Assembly (NCBI GenBank): GCA_964035545.1
Contig: OZ037766.1
Location: 24,326,767 to 24,390,766, forward strand
Direction: 5' to 3'
Source: Bugula neritina
Lineage: Eukaryota; Bryozoa; Gymnolaemata; Cheilostomatida; Bugulidae
DNA: 64,000 nucleotides
A program made the translations under genes and the position numbers. The notes below the pieces were generated by a model, which saw nothing but the letters and a program-made list of their open reading frames with translations, ran no database searches and was not told the origin of the DNA. How positions within the stretch are numbered: position 1 is the stretch's first letter; each line of letters begins with the position of its first letter. Of this stretch, positions 48,001-59,417 are shown piece by piece.

Positions 48001-48768
48001 TAATTGTTTATAAATAGGGAATATAACTCCAACTTTTCTGTGAAGCTGTAATGATTTATTGGTAGATTCTCATGCTTTAATTGCTTTATATTCTACTAAC
48101 TCCTTGCAACTAATCTCTCTTGTTTCAGGAGTTTTTCTCGGCTGTAAAAAGAGTAAAAGACATTCACCAAGACTGCAAGATCCTACTGCGAACAAATCAC
48201 CAAACAGCTGGGTGTGTAGATGTTAGATAATAGTGATAGCAAGTTCTCTTTTGCTCTTACCAGTATCTTAATTAAAAGTATTTTATTACCTGGGTTCTTC
48301 TATCATCAGAAAGTCTTAGCTTATCTTATTCTAGCCAAGATTCTGGTTCAGATGTACCTACAACCAATGAACTATAACTTTAGTTTTAGCTCTATGACTC
48401 AATCACTCATGTTCTCATGTTTGTTTAGAGTTCTATGAGAAGCCCTGGTGTTACGGTACATGTTATGTAATAGGTGTCTCTCATTATGCTGGCAGCAATA
48501 TGAACTGATAGTGTAGGCTGACATTGTTTCAATAGATATGCTGCTACCTTAGATGACGTGCTGTAGGTTAGAGATTATGGAGTCTATGGCTGTATACCAG
48601 GAGGCTGCGTACGAGAGACTGTACAGATGGGCACAGGGTGAGCATCACACCACCTTCATGTGAATTGCTTTAAATACTTGTAGAGCTAATATGTTTGTTT
48701 AAATAGCACACATGTTTGGAACGTGTTTAACTTCAATATCTTTGTATAATGTATAGATTTAGTGTCTA

Positions 48769-48849
<81 letters not shown>

Positions 48850-51800
48850 TTTATTTGTAATTTTAAAATCTATGTAGAATGTATTTGGTTAATATCTGTG
48901 TAGAATATATATATATATTTAGCACATATATGGTATAAGCATTGAAAGAGGGAAACTATAAAGATGGTAATATAGACTAAATTATTGGGTTTTTCTCGTT
49001 ACTTACATGTGGTCTGATTATCTATAGTTTATATCTAACTATTTCCCGTTGACTATAGACTATCATCTAATAAGCTTTCAGTATGTAGATAATGTATTGT
49101 CATCAGCATAGCCTGTATTCCTCATGATGTTTTACAGCTGAGTGCAGGCTGGTCACTAACGACTCCCCTGATATCAGCTCTACTTTGTGCGAGGCTATGG
49201 CTGCTCTCCAGGATAGAAGTGTTCTGTTTAAATACACTCTGGATGAGTTCTGCGCCGCAAGGAGATCTGCCATAGTGAGGTCATTCATTGATGCTCTCAC
49301 AAGAGGAGGTAATTCCTGAAATGTGCTTAGGAATTTGTGCTTACTAGCAAAGAGCAGACAACTTTAAAGTTATTTAACTAAGGAATGTTCAATTAGAAGC
49401 GAATATATTATTTAAAATTCAGAGCATTGTCTTTAGCAATTTTTGGCAGAGTAGTGTCTAGTGTTGATTAGACTGAACATGTTTCAGCCACATAATATGT
49501 GAGAGAGAAGTATTTTTAACAAAAGCTGTAGAGTAGAGGCACTAGGTGTGTGCGAAAAATCCCATATGTGGTGTTTTCTTTATTTAATTTATTCGTCTAA
49601 TCAAATCACTCTTCAGTTGTCGTCTCCCACTTTGAGTCGTTGCACAGCCAGTTAATATTCCTGTAAACGTGTGTAGGCCCGGGAGGAACTCCTAAGCCTA
49701 TAGAGCTACACTCCCACGACCCCCTCAGGTATGTCGGTGACATCTTAGCCTGGCTCCACCAAGTATGTGCCTCTGAACACGAACATATAGGCTCCCTTCT
49801 CAGAATGTGCAGCAAGGATGGTAAGATTCAAAGCTACACTCTTCAATTATCTCTTTGTATAAGTCAACTGGCATTATTGTTCTGTAAACAGCTGAAGCTA
49901 ACTGTAAAGTTCCAAGGGTTAAGCTTTTCTATCCATAATTTAAAATGCAGCTTCAGACTGCAGATGGAGAATTTTAGACTTATTCAAAAAAATTTCGTCT
50001 TCTCAAAGCGAAACTTTAGAACCTGCTTAAATTTACTTTCTGCTGTCTTTGCTGCCTCAAGTGCCATGACTCCTTTTTTTGGAATTGTCTGTTCATTGTT
50101 CTAGGTCTGGAAGATACAATCAAGGGGGCTCTGACGCCAATCACTGAAGGACTCTGCAGGGCATTCAAAGTCAGAGTTGAGCAGGTTTTGGTGTCCGAGC
50201 TAACACCTGTGACCTTGTACAAGCTAGAGAACTTAGTGCAGTTCTATACAGTAACTGTGAGGTGAGGGGCGTATGTTGTACCCCCAACTTCGTTATTGAG
50301 CTCATAACATTCTTTGGCTAAAAGAAAGCTAGGAAATAGTGCATATTGTTCTTTCTCTTAACTATCTTTTTCTCCTGTTTTAATTCTGTTAAGATCAAAG
50401 CCTGGGTGCTAAAGAAATGGTCCACGAGCTCAGCCGTTAGCTCCATGTAGTACTTGTGACTTGGTGTGCAGCTCTCTCCCAGCACCAACCTGCTGGGTTT
50501 TTTCTGGGTTTCTTATGACAAACATCCTAACTTTCTTACTAGATTCACTAATGTTGTTTCTTTCAGCAGTTGATTTTAGGCATTGCTTTGTTATATATTA
50601 TGCTGTTACTTATTCTAGTTGGTGTCTGTATTTCAGTGAAATGTTGGATAAGAATGCTGCTATGGTAGACACACTGAGAGATATCAAGTCTTTAAGCAGC
50701 ACGCTGTTCTACAACAGCTTGACCTGTCATACCAGCAAGCTTCTAGACCAGGTGAGTTATTCTATATGTATTAGATGTTAGTATACCTATCAGTATATTG
50801 AGTATTAGTATACAGTATATTGAGTATTAGTATACAGTATATTCAGTATTAGTATACAGTATATTCAGTATTAGTATACAGTATACTGAGTATTAGTATA
50901 CAGTATATTCAGTATTAGTATACAGTATATTCAGTATTAGTATACAGTATATTCAGTATTAGTATACAGATCAGTATACTGAGTTAGGTATATATACTGT
51001 GTAATGCAGTGTAGTTGTAAGACTGTGTAATGCAGCACATTATCCGTTGGTTCAGGTTGAGTTACCAACCGAGGAGTTAGCTCCACCATCTTCTCTGATG
51101 TCTTCTCTTTCCCTCCTGCAAGATATTCTCTCGTGTAAAGATTCTGCAGTTCTGTCAGCGGAACATCGGCAGCAGGATTATCAAAAGGTATGGCACTTCC
51201 TCTTCCTGTATATCCTACATATACTTCCTGTATATCCTACATGTACTTCCTGTATATCCTACATATACTTCCTGTATACCCTGCATGTACTTCCCGTATA
51301 TTCTACATGTACTTCCTGTATATCCTACATGTACTTCCTGTATATCCTACATGTACTTCCTGTATATCCTACATATACTTCCTGTATACCCTGCATGTAC
51401 TTCCCGTATATTCTACATATACTTCCTGTATATCCTACATGTACTTCCTGTATATCCTACATGTACTTCCTGTATATCCTACATGTACTTCCTGTATATC
51501 CTACATGTACTTCCTGTATATCCTACAAGTACTTCCTGTATATCCTACATGTACTTCACACTCTTTATATTATAATACGCACTGCATATATTGTATTACA
51601 CATTTCGTATGTTTTAATAATTCAATAAGCACATTGTAAAATACACTTTTAACGTTGTAATATTTGCTGTATGTGTTGTAATAAGTTGTACTACGCACCA
51701 TGCTATGTACCCTACACAATGTACTACAGATACTGCGAACTGTGGTAGAGCCACTCATACAGATGTGTACTGTGTCAGCTAGCAGACTCAACACTATTGA

Positions 51801-53630
51801 AATGGCTGTCTACATGGTCAACTGTCTACACCAGCAGCAGGTTGTCCTCTCTCTCTTTGAGTATACAGAGTCACATCTGGAGCTTATTCAAGCTCAGGTA
51901 GGCTATCACATGCATATAAAACTCACGCGAGTTTATAGTCACTATCCCTGTGAGAAACCTCTAATGGAAAGTTTTTTGTTAAATCGGGCTAAGGACTTAT
52001 TCAGATGAGGCACAGGAGCAATTATGACTGGATGCTCTTCCTAACATCACCAATGGCCTTTGTCTGAGCTCGAACTCATGACCTCGTGTTTACTAGGCAA
52101 GTGCTCTAACCCCTAGACCACGGCTGCTACCATGACTATCACATGCATGTGTAGAATTATTATGGTCTATTCATTTGTGTATGCAGGCTTATTCCATTGT
52201 AAGTCGGTAGACAGCATTGGGCAAGGTTGTACAATAAATAAAGTGATTGCATTGAATGTTTTATCTTCCCCCTGTGTGTGCGTGTGTGGTTTTCTATATA
52301 CTACACAATCGCAGGTATTGATGTGTTTGGGATATGTTGTCCAATCATAGCTCGTGATACATTCTCACTGTTGAGATACAGCTTGCAGTATCCAATCACA
52401 AGTCATGACAGTAACTGTATGATTGTAGATAGATGCTCATCTAGACACCCTCATCAGTGAAGATGCATCATATATATTGAATAAACTTGGACTAGCTGTC
52501 ATATACAGCAATATGCAGAAGACATCGGTGTGTACTGCTTTGATCTCTAGTGTGTTTTAAAGTTTAGTCATGGACCTTTAGTGAGTGTAATATGCAGTAG
52601 AACACTTTAGTGAATGTAATATGCAGTAGAACACTTTAGTGAGTGTAATATGCAGCAGAACGCAGGTTATTTCTCTGCAAATTGTCTTTCTTTATTTTCA
52701 TGTTTTCAAACATCCTCCAAGTTGTTATTTTTTGTCATCTCAATTAAAGATGGAGTTTGAATTAATATTTTAGAGTAATGCTTCACTACTTCCCGACATG
52801 GGTGCTGAGGCTATCAAGTCTGCCATGGTATGTATCTCAGCTAGCTTTTTACCTTGTATGTGATATCTGTTTCTTCTAAGATGAAATGTTTTATTAATAA
52901 AATTTATTCATAAAATGTTTTTTTAATAATGTGGTATGAATTTTGCACATTTAGATTTTTTGTGCGAGTTTAATTTGCTTTCAATTTCAAACTATGCACC
53001 AAGAATTATAATTATAAGTTTTTGTAAAACTAGTATCATGTAATTGTTGCAGGTGAAATTTGATGAGTTTATGGTAAGGCCAGACAACTACCATTTCTAC
53101 CAGATGTCTCTACTCAAAGCTAATAAACACAGGTATATTTTCTTAGAAGATGGCATTTCTTTTCATCATTGCTTCACTAGCAGAATTTATCACAGCCTGT
53201 AGCAAACTCACAAGTTGCACTTTATGTCTCTCACTGATGATTGTTACTGAGTCTAAAGGTCCTTTTACACCTTTTCTAAAAAAAATTCAATTTAATCCTT
53301 CTATAGGAATTTACTGAAATTTCTGAAATTACATCTAATAGTTGACTTACGCAATACCTTTTAAAAAGGCAATGCGTATTCATGAAATAGATATCCAGTC
53401 TATATTACTTGTTGTATTTGCTTAAACTAAGAAAGTTTTATTTTTCTTGTAGTTTTATATTGTTTGTTATTTATAGAGATATAATTGGCCAGCAAGCCTG
53501 TGTCTTACTACTGACGGTATATGAGTTGATATACAAATGTATTCATACGCCAGAGCAAGGATATTCTCACCCACATTCCATACTGCCAAGGACACCTCAA
53601 CAAGTTAAGACTCTGCTCCATCTTTCTTAG
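33051..53630 (+). CDS. COG6: Conserved oligomeric Golgi complex subunit 6
   Basis: Sixteen exons: 33051-33185, 34440-34583, 35035-35165, 35519-35633, 48129-48211, 48567-48637, 49138-49308, 49677-49820, 50105-50261, 50637-50751, 51056-51187, 51730-51897, 52429-52527, 52774-52827, 53053-53132, 53477-53630. All phases agree (1953 nt, 650 aa; human COG6 is 657 aa). COG6 belongs to lobe B of the COG tether that returns Golgi glycosylation enzymes in retrograde vesicles. The N-terminal third is helical and coiled-coil-like ([39 protein letters not shown]). The most diagnostic block is residues ~284-315, with [20 protein letters not shown] then GDILAWLHQ. The C terminus ([13 protein letters not shown]) aligns with the vertebrate end. 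All donors are GT; ATG follows GGTGACG. Probable poly(A) signal at 54085-54090. Intron 4 (12.5 kb) hosts an antisense gene and a large transposon. Confidence 0.95.
33715..33750. repeat. 36-bp near-perfect palindrome in COG6 intron 1
   Basis: Arms ATTTAGTATACTGATAC and its reverse complement are separated by AA. No flanking duplication is seen. Confidence 0.7.
36532..36548. repeat. Poly-C tract (17 C)
   Basis: Homopolymer run in COG6 intron 4, unusual in such AT-rich DNA. Its length is prone to sequencing error. Confidence 0.9.
37116..42854 (-). CDS. RING-HC finger protein with C-terminal beta-propeller-like region, nested in COG6 intron 4
   Basis: Minus-strand exons 42854-42699, 40216-39772, 39150-38998, 38623-38438 and 37480-37116 (156+445+153+186+365 nt, 434 aa). 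Residues ~26-70 form a C3HC4 RING split by intron 1: CPVC, then CGH, CSQC and, in exon 2, CPSC, with all eight zinc ligands present. This implies E3 ubiquitin ligase activity. After an arginine-rich helix ([17 protein letters not shown]) and a polar linker, residues ~170-434 show repeated beta-strand patterns ([50 protein letters not shown]) like an NHL/WD-type propeller, as in TRIM-NHL ligases but without B-boxes. ATG at 42854 follows an in-frame acceptor. An upstream open segment with GTGAGT donor (~43698-43786) does not match in phase and may be 5' UTR. Exact subfamily not recognised. Confidence 0.8.
38068..38110. repeat. 43-bp perfect hairpin in the nested gene's intron 4
   Basis: AGAGCATGTGTCAACAC and its exact reverse complement flank a 9-nt loop. 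Arms are 17 bp, too short for a typical miRNA precursor. It could be a terminal-repeat remnant or a cruciform site. Confidence 0.75.
39317..39410. repeat. 47-bp tandem duplication
   Basis: Two nearly identical adjacent copies beginning ACTACCACCAGTTGTACTAC in intron 2 of the nested RING gene. The match extends ~43 bp at a 47-bp period and looks recent. Confidence 0.85.
42130..42319. mobile_element. Mariner-like MITE, 190 bp, TA target
   Basis: Ends CAGTGCTTCCTCT and (reverse complement) CAGTGCTCCCTCT match at 12 of 13 positions and are bounded by TA at 42128-42129 and 42320-42321, as expected for Tc1/mariner insertions. No open frame. Intron 1 of the nested RING gene. Confidence 0.7.
44660..46688. 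mobile_element. Foldback (long-TIR) DNA transposon, non-autonomous, 2029 bp
   Basis: Left arm 44660-~45557 and right arm ~45788-46688 are near-identical inverted copies (~0.9 kb each) around a ~230-bp spacer with a (TG)n tract. Each arm starts with GG(T/G)GAC, then CAATATTCCGAAGG and five tandem copies of the 16-bp unit GGTCCATTAGTCCGAA. The whole is flanked by the direct repeat CCTATATTA (44651-44659 and 46689-46697), a 9-bp target duplication typical of Mutator-like elements; foldback elements of other superfamilies remain possible. No transposase is visible. It lies in COG6 intron 4. Arm divergence is only a few substitutions and indels, indicating recent insertion or gene conversion. Confidence 0.9.
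48774..48841. repeat. (TA)n microsatellite followed by poly-T
   Basis: About 68 bp of TA repeat, then a T run, in COG6 intron 6. No hammerhead core is present beside this tract. Confidence 0.95.
50779..50985. repeat. 22-bp minisatellite, AGTATACAGTATATTCAGTA-type
   Basis: Roughly nine head-to-tail units of ~22 bp built on alternating GTATAC/GTATATT motifs in COG6 intron 10, starting about 30 bp after the exon 10 donor. Confidence 0.85.
51205..51556. repeat. 22-bp minisatellite, GTACTTCCTGTATATCCTAC-type
   Basis: About 16 units, some carrying shared variants (ACATATACTTCC, CCTGCATGTACTTCCCGTAT) that recur as a higher-order block. It begins some 20 bp after the COG6 exon 11 donor. Because 22 is not a multiple of three and the unit has no stop in any forward phase, all three frames stay open for 96 codons or more. 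These long frames are not genes. Confidence 0.9.
51916..52135 (-). mobile_element. tRNA-derived SINE (family 2), full-length with target duplication
   Basis: Flanked by the 13-bp direct repeat CTATCACATGCAT (51903-51915 and 52136-52148). On the minus strand it starts with a tRNA-like head (A-box-like GTGGTCTAGGGGTTAGAGCA, B-box-like GAGTTCGAGCTC). It continues through GGCCATTGGTGATGTTAGGA, AGAGCATCCAGTCATAATTG and CTCCTGTGCCTCATCTGAAT. It sits in COG6 intron 12, 18 bp after the exon 12 boundary, and shares its body with the copy at ~24215-24425. Confidence 0.8.
52573..52665. repeat. 29-bp tandem repeat, ~3 units
   Basis: Three units containing TTTAGTGAGTGTAATATGCA in COG6 intron 13. Confidence 0.8.
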
Positions 53631-54845
53631 CCTTAAATACTGCTGTTTTCTGCCCTATTAACTTCTTATGTGCTATTTTCAATATCCATTGGGGATTAGA
53701 TATTTGCTATACCCTTTATTTAGTGAGCAGTCAAATTTTACTTCCAACTCTGGTATAGTAAGTTGTTGATTGGTTCTGAATATCATAGGGACATTTTATG
53801 GTAATGAATATTTATTTTTAATTATTAGTGTCTAAAAGACAGATTCTTCAGTGCAAGCTTGCTAGCAGAAACTCAAAACAACTTTCCTGGTAAATATCTC
53901 CAGTTGGAAAGCTTGGAGTAAAATTCAAGCAAATTATTGATGTATTTTTAGGAGTTATTCACTCTTAATCACTGTAGCTTCACTTTTGTGTACTTGTAAC
54001 TTTCAATTATTGTATCTCATTACATCTTGTCAATGTATTTTTAAAAATACAACTTGCACATTATAATATTATCTTACTAAAGGCAATAAATGGACACCCT
54101 TGCTACTAATTTCTATATATTCACTCACTTATTTTCAAAGAAAACATGCTAATAGTGGGGTTTTTGACACTTTGCAGCACTAATTCACTTAGCAACCCTT
54201 ATGCAGAGTGCAGTACACAGGGACTCACTCCTAACTGCTCAACAAGTTCATGCTCTAATAATTCAAACACCATGATCAGTTTGTTACTGTTTTAGCTACA
54301 TATTATATAATAAAGAAGATACATAAATCTCGAAATTTTCATCTTTCAAGTTCAGGTATTTGTCATGTTATTGGAGTACCTCGTTTTGTTTGCCAGTTTC
54401 TAATAGAAACGTACACCATCTTTGAAATTACACAGTTTATTTACATTTAATAAATATGGATTAACATATTGGTGGAAACTATAATAAAATAGAAATATTA
54501 TGTAAATAAATGTCTATGTAAAATAAATTCTATTGAGATCGGTTTGCACCAACAACAAATATATGTATATACAACTAGTAGAACAATCAGTATAAAACAT
54601 GGCCATGTGACAATAGGGAAGAGTATGTGAGGTGCATTGCTGTGAGAAGAGGGGAAAACTCCAAGCGAAAGACTAGGCAGTAAATCAATTCTATCACAGA
54701 CTATTTTAAAATGAGTTTAGCCTGCGAAACAGCCCTATATTAGATGAACAAAATTGAAATTCTGACAATTCACTGTATGCAAATCTGTATAGAAGTGATA
54801 GAACATTAGACTATCTGTATATCCTACAGATATATGAGTAATACT
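53631..54845. other. Convergent 3' region COG6 / TSC22 gene
   Basis: Contains the COG6 3' UTR with AATAAA at 54085-54090 and, on the opposite strand, TTTATT at 54436-54441, which reads AATAAA for the TSC22-domain gene. The two poly(A) signals are ~350 bp apart. No further exon. Confidence 0.55.
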
Positions 54846-57800
54846 CTAGTTTCTGAATGAGGTACAACTGTCATTGGAGTATGTCATAGTTGACCCTTGA
54901 CACCCCAGCTTCGCCAAAACTTCAGGGGCAGCGGCATCGCGTAGTATTTTGTTTTCTTGCTCTAAAATCAGATTGTGAGTTTGGAGTTGTGCCACTTGCA
55001 ACTTGAGTTCCTTCACTTCTTTACGAACTGTACAGAGTAACTCCATTTTCACGGAATCCTGCCAACAAATAAATAATTTGTTAAATATTTTTATAAATAA
55101 TTTACTAAAAATAAGCAAATTATAGAAAGGTGTGGTGTGTTGAAAGAAATAAAAATTTAATAATTAAAACATATCTTTTTCTACTTCAACTGGAGAATGT
55201 TGATTGTTTCAAGGTGGGCGGGGTTTGCTTGTCACCAACCAACGCCTCTGTTGGGAATGCTATGTCTGATGTCATTAAGAGATGCACAATAATGGCAGTG
55301 CCTAACCACCCATTCTACATTCATGTGGTAACAATCTGTGAAATAGCTTCACTGTTACTGCGTATCCTTAAACCCTTGCATGCAGTATAATCATACCAGC
55401 AGTGCTAGATGGGGTGCCACTAGTGACTAGGGCATATAGTGGTCACCATATTTCTTCAGCTTAATTCAGCACCACAATTTGAAAATTGAAGCAGTGCAAT
55501 GGGCTATAAGTTTGAAATGGTTTGAAGATGGAATAATGGACAACACAAGTAAATACAAAGAAAGCCACACTAAAGTTGTTGAAGAGCAATAAGTGTGAGG
55601 AGTTGTCAGCACTGATGATGAAACTTTAAGAATTATATCATACAATATTAATGTATTATTAATATTGTACAATATAAAAAAAATCATTCCATGAGGGGTT
55701 CTTACGGATGGTGACTATAAACCCATGCAGGTTTTATCTAGTATTACTGCATAGGAGTAAACAATTTAATAATACAACTTTTGTATGGTTTCTTGAGCTA
55801 TGAAATATTTTGACTTACCATTGCTTGTGCAATTTTGCAATCTATGCCATCCAATCGTTGCCAGGATTGTGAATGAGACCTGAAAGAAAATAAAGTGTAC
55901 TTGTAGCATTACAAACCATTGCTGAATGAAACAGGAATTTGGCATAAGGAGACAAGGCCACTTGAAATTGTGAATAAAAAAGTTAAATTTTTAGCCTAAT
56001 ATTCGAATAGCTTGAGTGGAAATCCACCTGCTTTAATTCACAACTACCTTTCAAATTGGTAGTGTTTGGAAGCTAAGCTTTCAGGAATAACATACTTCTT
56101 GTATTAAACTAACCAGGACATAGGGTAAAGATTGCTGAGAACTTGAGAGTATTTGGGATATTCTGCTGGAAAGTTGTAGATGTAAACAAGCTTAGTGGTT
56201 ACTTTGACATACATTTAATAAATAGCCTGTCCTGGTAACCAACTTGACTCTCATTAAGTTTACCAGTTTTAATCAAATTAAGAGAAGTTAATCTTTCATT
56301 CTCGGAATTCCACGAACTCAAAACACAACTGCCACTGTAACAGGACAGTAGTGATTCTATCACTGAGCAGGAAATCCCACGCTTCAGGAAAATTTCTTAT
56401 TGCAACATATTTGCTGGACATTGGAACTGTTGATAGAGATAATATTAGCAATTGACACAAAACACCTTTAATGGCATTTTTTGAGTCATGATATTGATTC
56501 AGCAAGTAAGTTAGTGCAATCACATATGTTTATAATGAAACTGCCTCAGAGAAGGAACTTAATGAGAAATTGACTAGTCTACCCAAACACTGCAGAAAGT
56601 AAAGTCCATAATGTCATTCCAGAGCTATAGAAACACACCCTATTCTGATTCTCTACAGTCGATGATATAATATAATATAATATATTGAAGCGATAAGTCT
56701 GTTAAACTAGTGAAGAGCTAGTGCATTATGGGAAATATAAGATGGCTAGGAACAATGAAAATAAAAGTAGCAAGGGTAGAAATATAGTGGTGGTGGTGGT
56801 TGTAGTAGTAGTAAATTTTGTATTCATTAATAGCGGCAGTAGTCAGACAAAACTTCAACTAAGATATAGTAAAATAATAATAGTAGTGGTAGAAAGGATA
56901 GTATTAAAGTATGTAATGCAACCAGTTAAGTTACACACAGTTGAAAGTGGCAGCTAAGTTACATACATTTATAAGTTGGTTATTGCTCATAACTTTTGTA
57001 ATCGAATAAAGTCCCAAACCAAAGTCATTGCATCAGTATTCAAAATGAAACTACTGAATTTGCACTTTACCCTATCACTACTGCTACTGATGCTACTTCA
57101 CTTCAAATGACCACATTGCCACAGTTGTGCAATTATTTCGGATGCTTAGTTATTTTTGCTATTGAATTATAATTCAGATTGGCACTAGTCAACTTTAAAA
57201 TGGTTAGGGTTTATTATTAACTTGCTTGACCAACTTTTCAATGGAGTCAGTTTTAGAATTTGGCAACGGCGCAATAGCATTCAACTTGTTGATAACTAAT
57301 TCGTTTGAACAAAGTCATTACAACATTCATCCACTATTATGTATTCTATTTTAATTTGCATTACCTAGTTCCATTTCTACCCGAAATAAAGTACTGGGAC
57401 AAGCTGAAAATCTTATTGCTAAATTTCTAATCTCTGATCTTATTAAGTGCCTAGTAAAGGCTGCAAGATTAGCCGCCTGTTTTGATCAAAAGTAGGAGTA
57501 AACACAGCTTAAACCAGTGTTGCAATATTGACTTAAGGCACTGCATAGTTCAAAATACAGCAAGTCCGACCCATTCTACCACCCTCAATTCGCAACAAGA
57601 TTATACATGGATCATAGGCTAACAGAAGGAATAAAGTGATGAACTTAGAGAACTGCAAATAAACAATGAAAGCTCCATTTTTGAAGATAACAAACAGGTT
57701 AGTCATGGGCGACCCTGGATAAGAGGTGAACAAACATAGCACTGCGTGCCATCACAACAACCAGCAAGGTGAATGCCTTTAGCACCACTCATACGTACAG

Positions 57801-59381
57801 CTGCACCCACAGTCACTCGCCAGCAGCGTGATAGTCAGCCGTTTTACAACCACACCTAGTTTACTCATCTATTATATAATAACTGCTTTAACTCCTGTTT
57901 GCTACTAATATGTTGCTCATTAATTTATTTGTTGCAAATGAACTTAGATAACACTGACTGTGCAGTGTGCAGCTACAGGGGGTGCTGCTACAAGGGGTGC
58001 GGCTACAGGGGGTGCTTAAGATTATTCTGTACAGTTGCAGATTAAAAATAGAGCATATAACTATAGATAAAAATAAACTGCTTTTATCAAAATGAATTCA
58101 CTGTCAACAAACTTAATGTTTACCACTCAGTAACAAACAAACCACTGTGAATGTTTTCACTGCAATACGTTAAGATAGTATGTTTACTACACTGGCCGTA
58201 GTAAACAAGCATCACCTTTAGGTTTGTGAAGGATTATTTATAGATATATGTTCACTGTCACGCTCTAGTTAACTCAACCACTAAATCCACTGAATGGGAA
58301 GAATTAATTAAATCTTAACCACACGCCTGGTACATCAAGTACAGTATATACTGAATGTTTGGTTACCCACACCTACGCCATCTTTATTATTATTAGAATG
58401 AGTTACTTTCACAACAAATCAACAGCTGACAAGAAAATCAACCATCAACTTGAAATTCGACCAAATTATTCCAATATTTTGAGTTACAGCCTTTCAACTA
58501 ACTATTCTATTTACTATTAAACAAAACTTGTCTACATACTAGGAACTATATTGCTATGGAACACAAAAACAGTCATTTATTATTGGAACACTCCATACAC
58601 AATACACTTCCAGTAATAAAACTTCACCAAAATTTCCAGTTACTCCAAATAAAGCTCATAGAAAACAACTTTATAGAAAGTAGACTGAGATACATAATAA
58701 ACTAGGGAAGTAAATTACCAAAAATCCCTGTTTAAAATGTCATTAAGAAGCAGAAGGTCTTAGTCTAATTATAAATGCTGCCATAACAGAAACAGAGCAG
58801 CAGTGGCAGCTATCTAAGTTGTCTAAACTACTGCAGCAAATGCGGTGAGATTTAGGAAGCTGTGTAATTGGGTTAGTAATTACATTATGTAATGCCTACG
58901 CAGGCAGCACAACCAGGCAGCATGTTTGCACTGAACATAGAGTTCAAGGTACTTGTAAGGTGTGTAGTGGAATGTATTAGGGAAGCTGCATTTACATATC
59001 CCAGCTACAAGCTGCAAAACCCATCACACATTGACTATCATTATTAGAATTACTGTTATTCAGGTTGAATTCTATAACACAATGCCATACTGCATCAGTG
59101 GGGAGATAATTCACTGGTTAACTTACTGAGTCATTTCTTCTACTTAGAGAACCAGGATGTAGTGATGGTGGTTGAATGCAACTAAATTAAGTAACAACTT
59201 CATAGCAACTGAAAACTGAACAGCAAACAGTAACTGCCTTCAGATTACACAAAATGGAACTGCTGAAACTTTAGAGAGAAGCCATCAATACTGATATGCA
59301 ACAAGTTGTACACTTCTTAGTCAAAAAACTGAGTGATACAATAGGAAGCAGGTCCTGATTGAAGGACACACAGACAGCTGG

Positions 59382-59417
<36 letters not shown>

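Noticed and set aside
51047-51639. Three overlapping long frames (193, 149, 96 aa) of Tyr/Leu/Pro/Cys repeats
   Set aside because: Only 51056-51187 is coding (COG6 exon 11). The rest is a 22-bp minisatellite whose non-triplet period leaves all forward frames open.
55600-55630. Second hammerhead core (CTGATGATGAAAC)
   Set aside because: The CTGATGA box is followed almost directly by GAAA with no room for stem II and no stem I or III pairing. Other CTGATGA occurrences (6163, 22970) also lack the rest of the motif.
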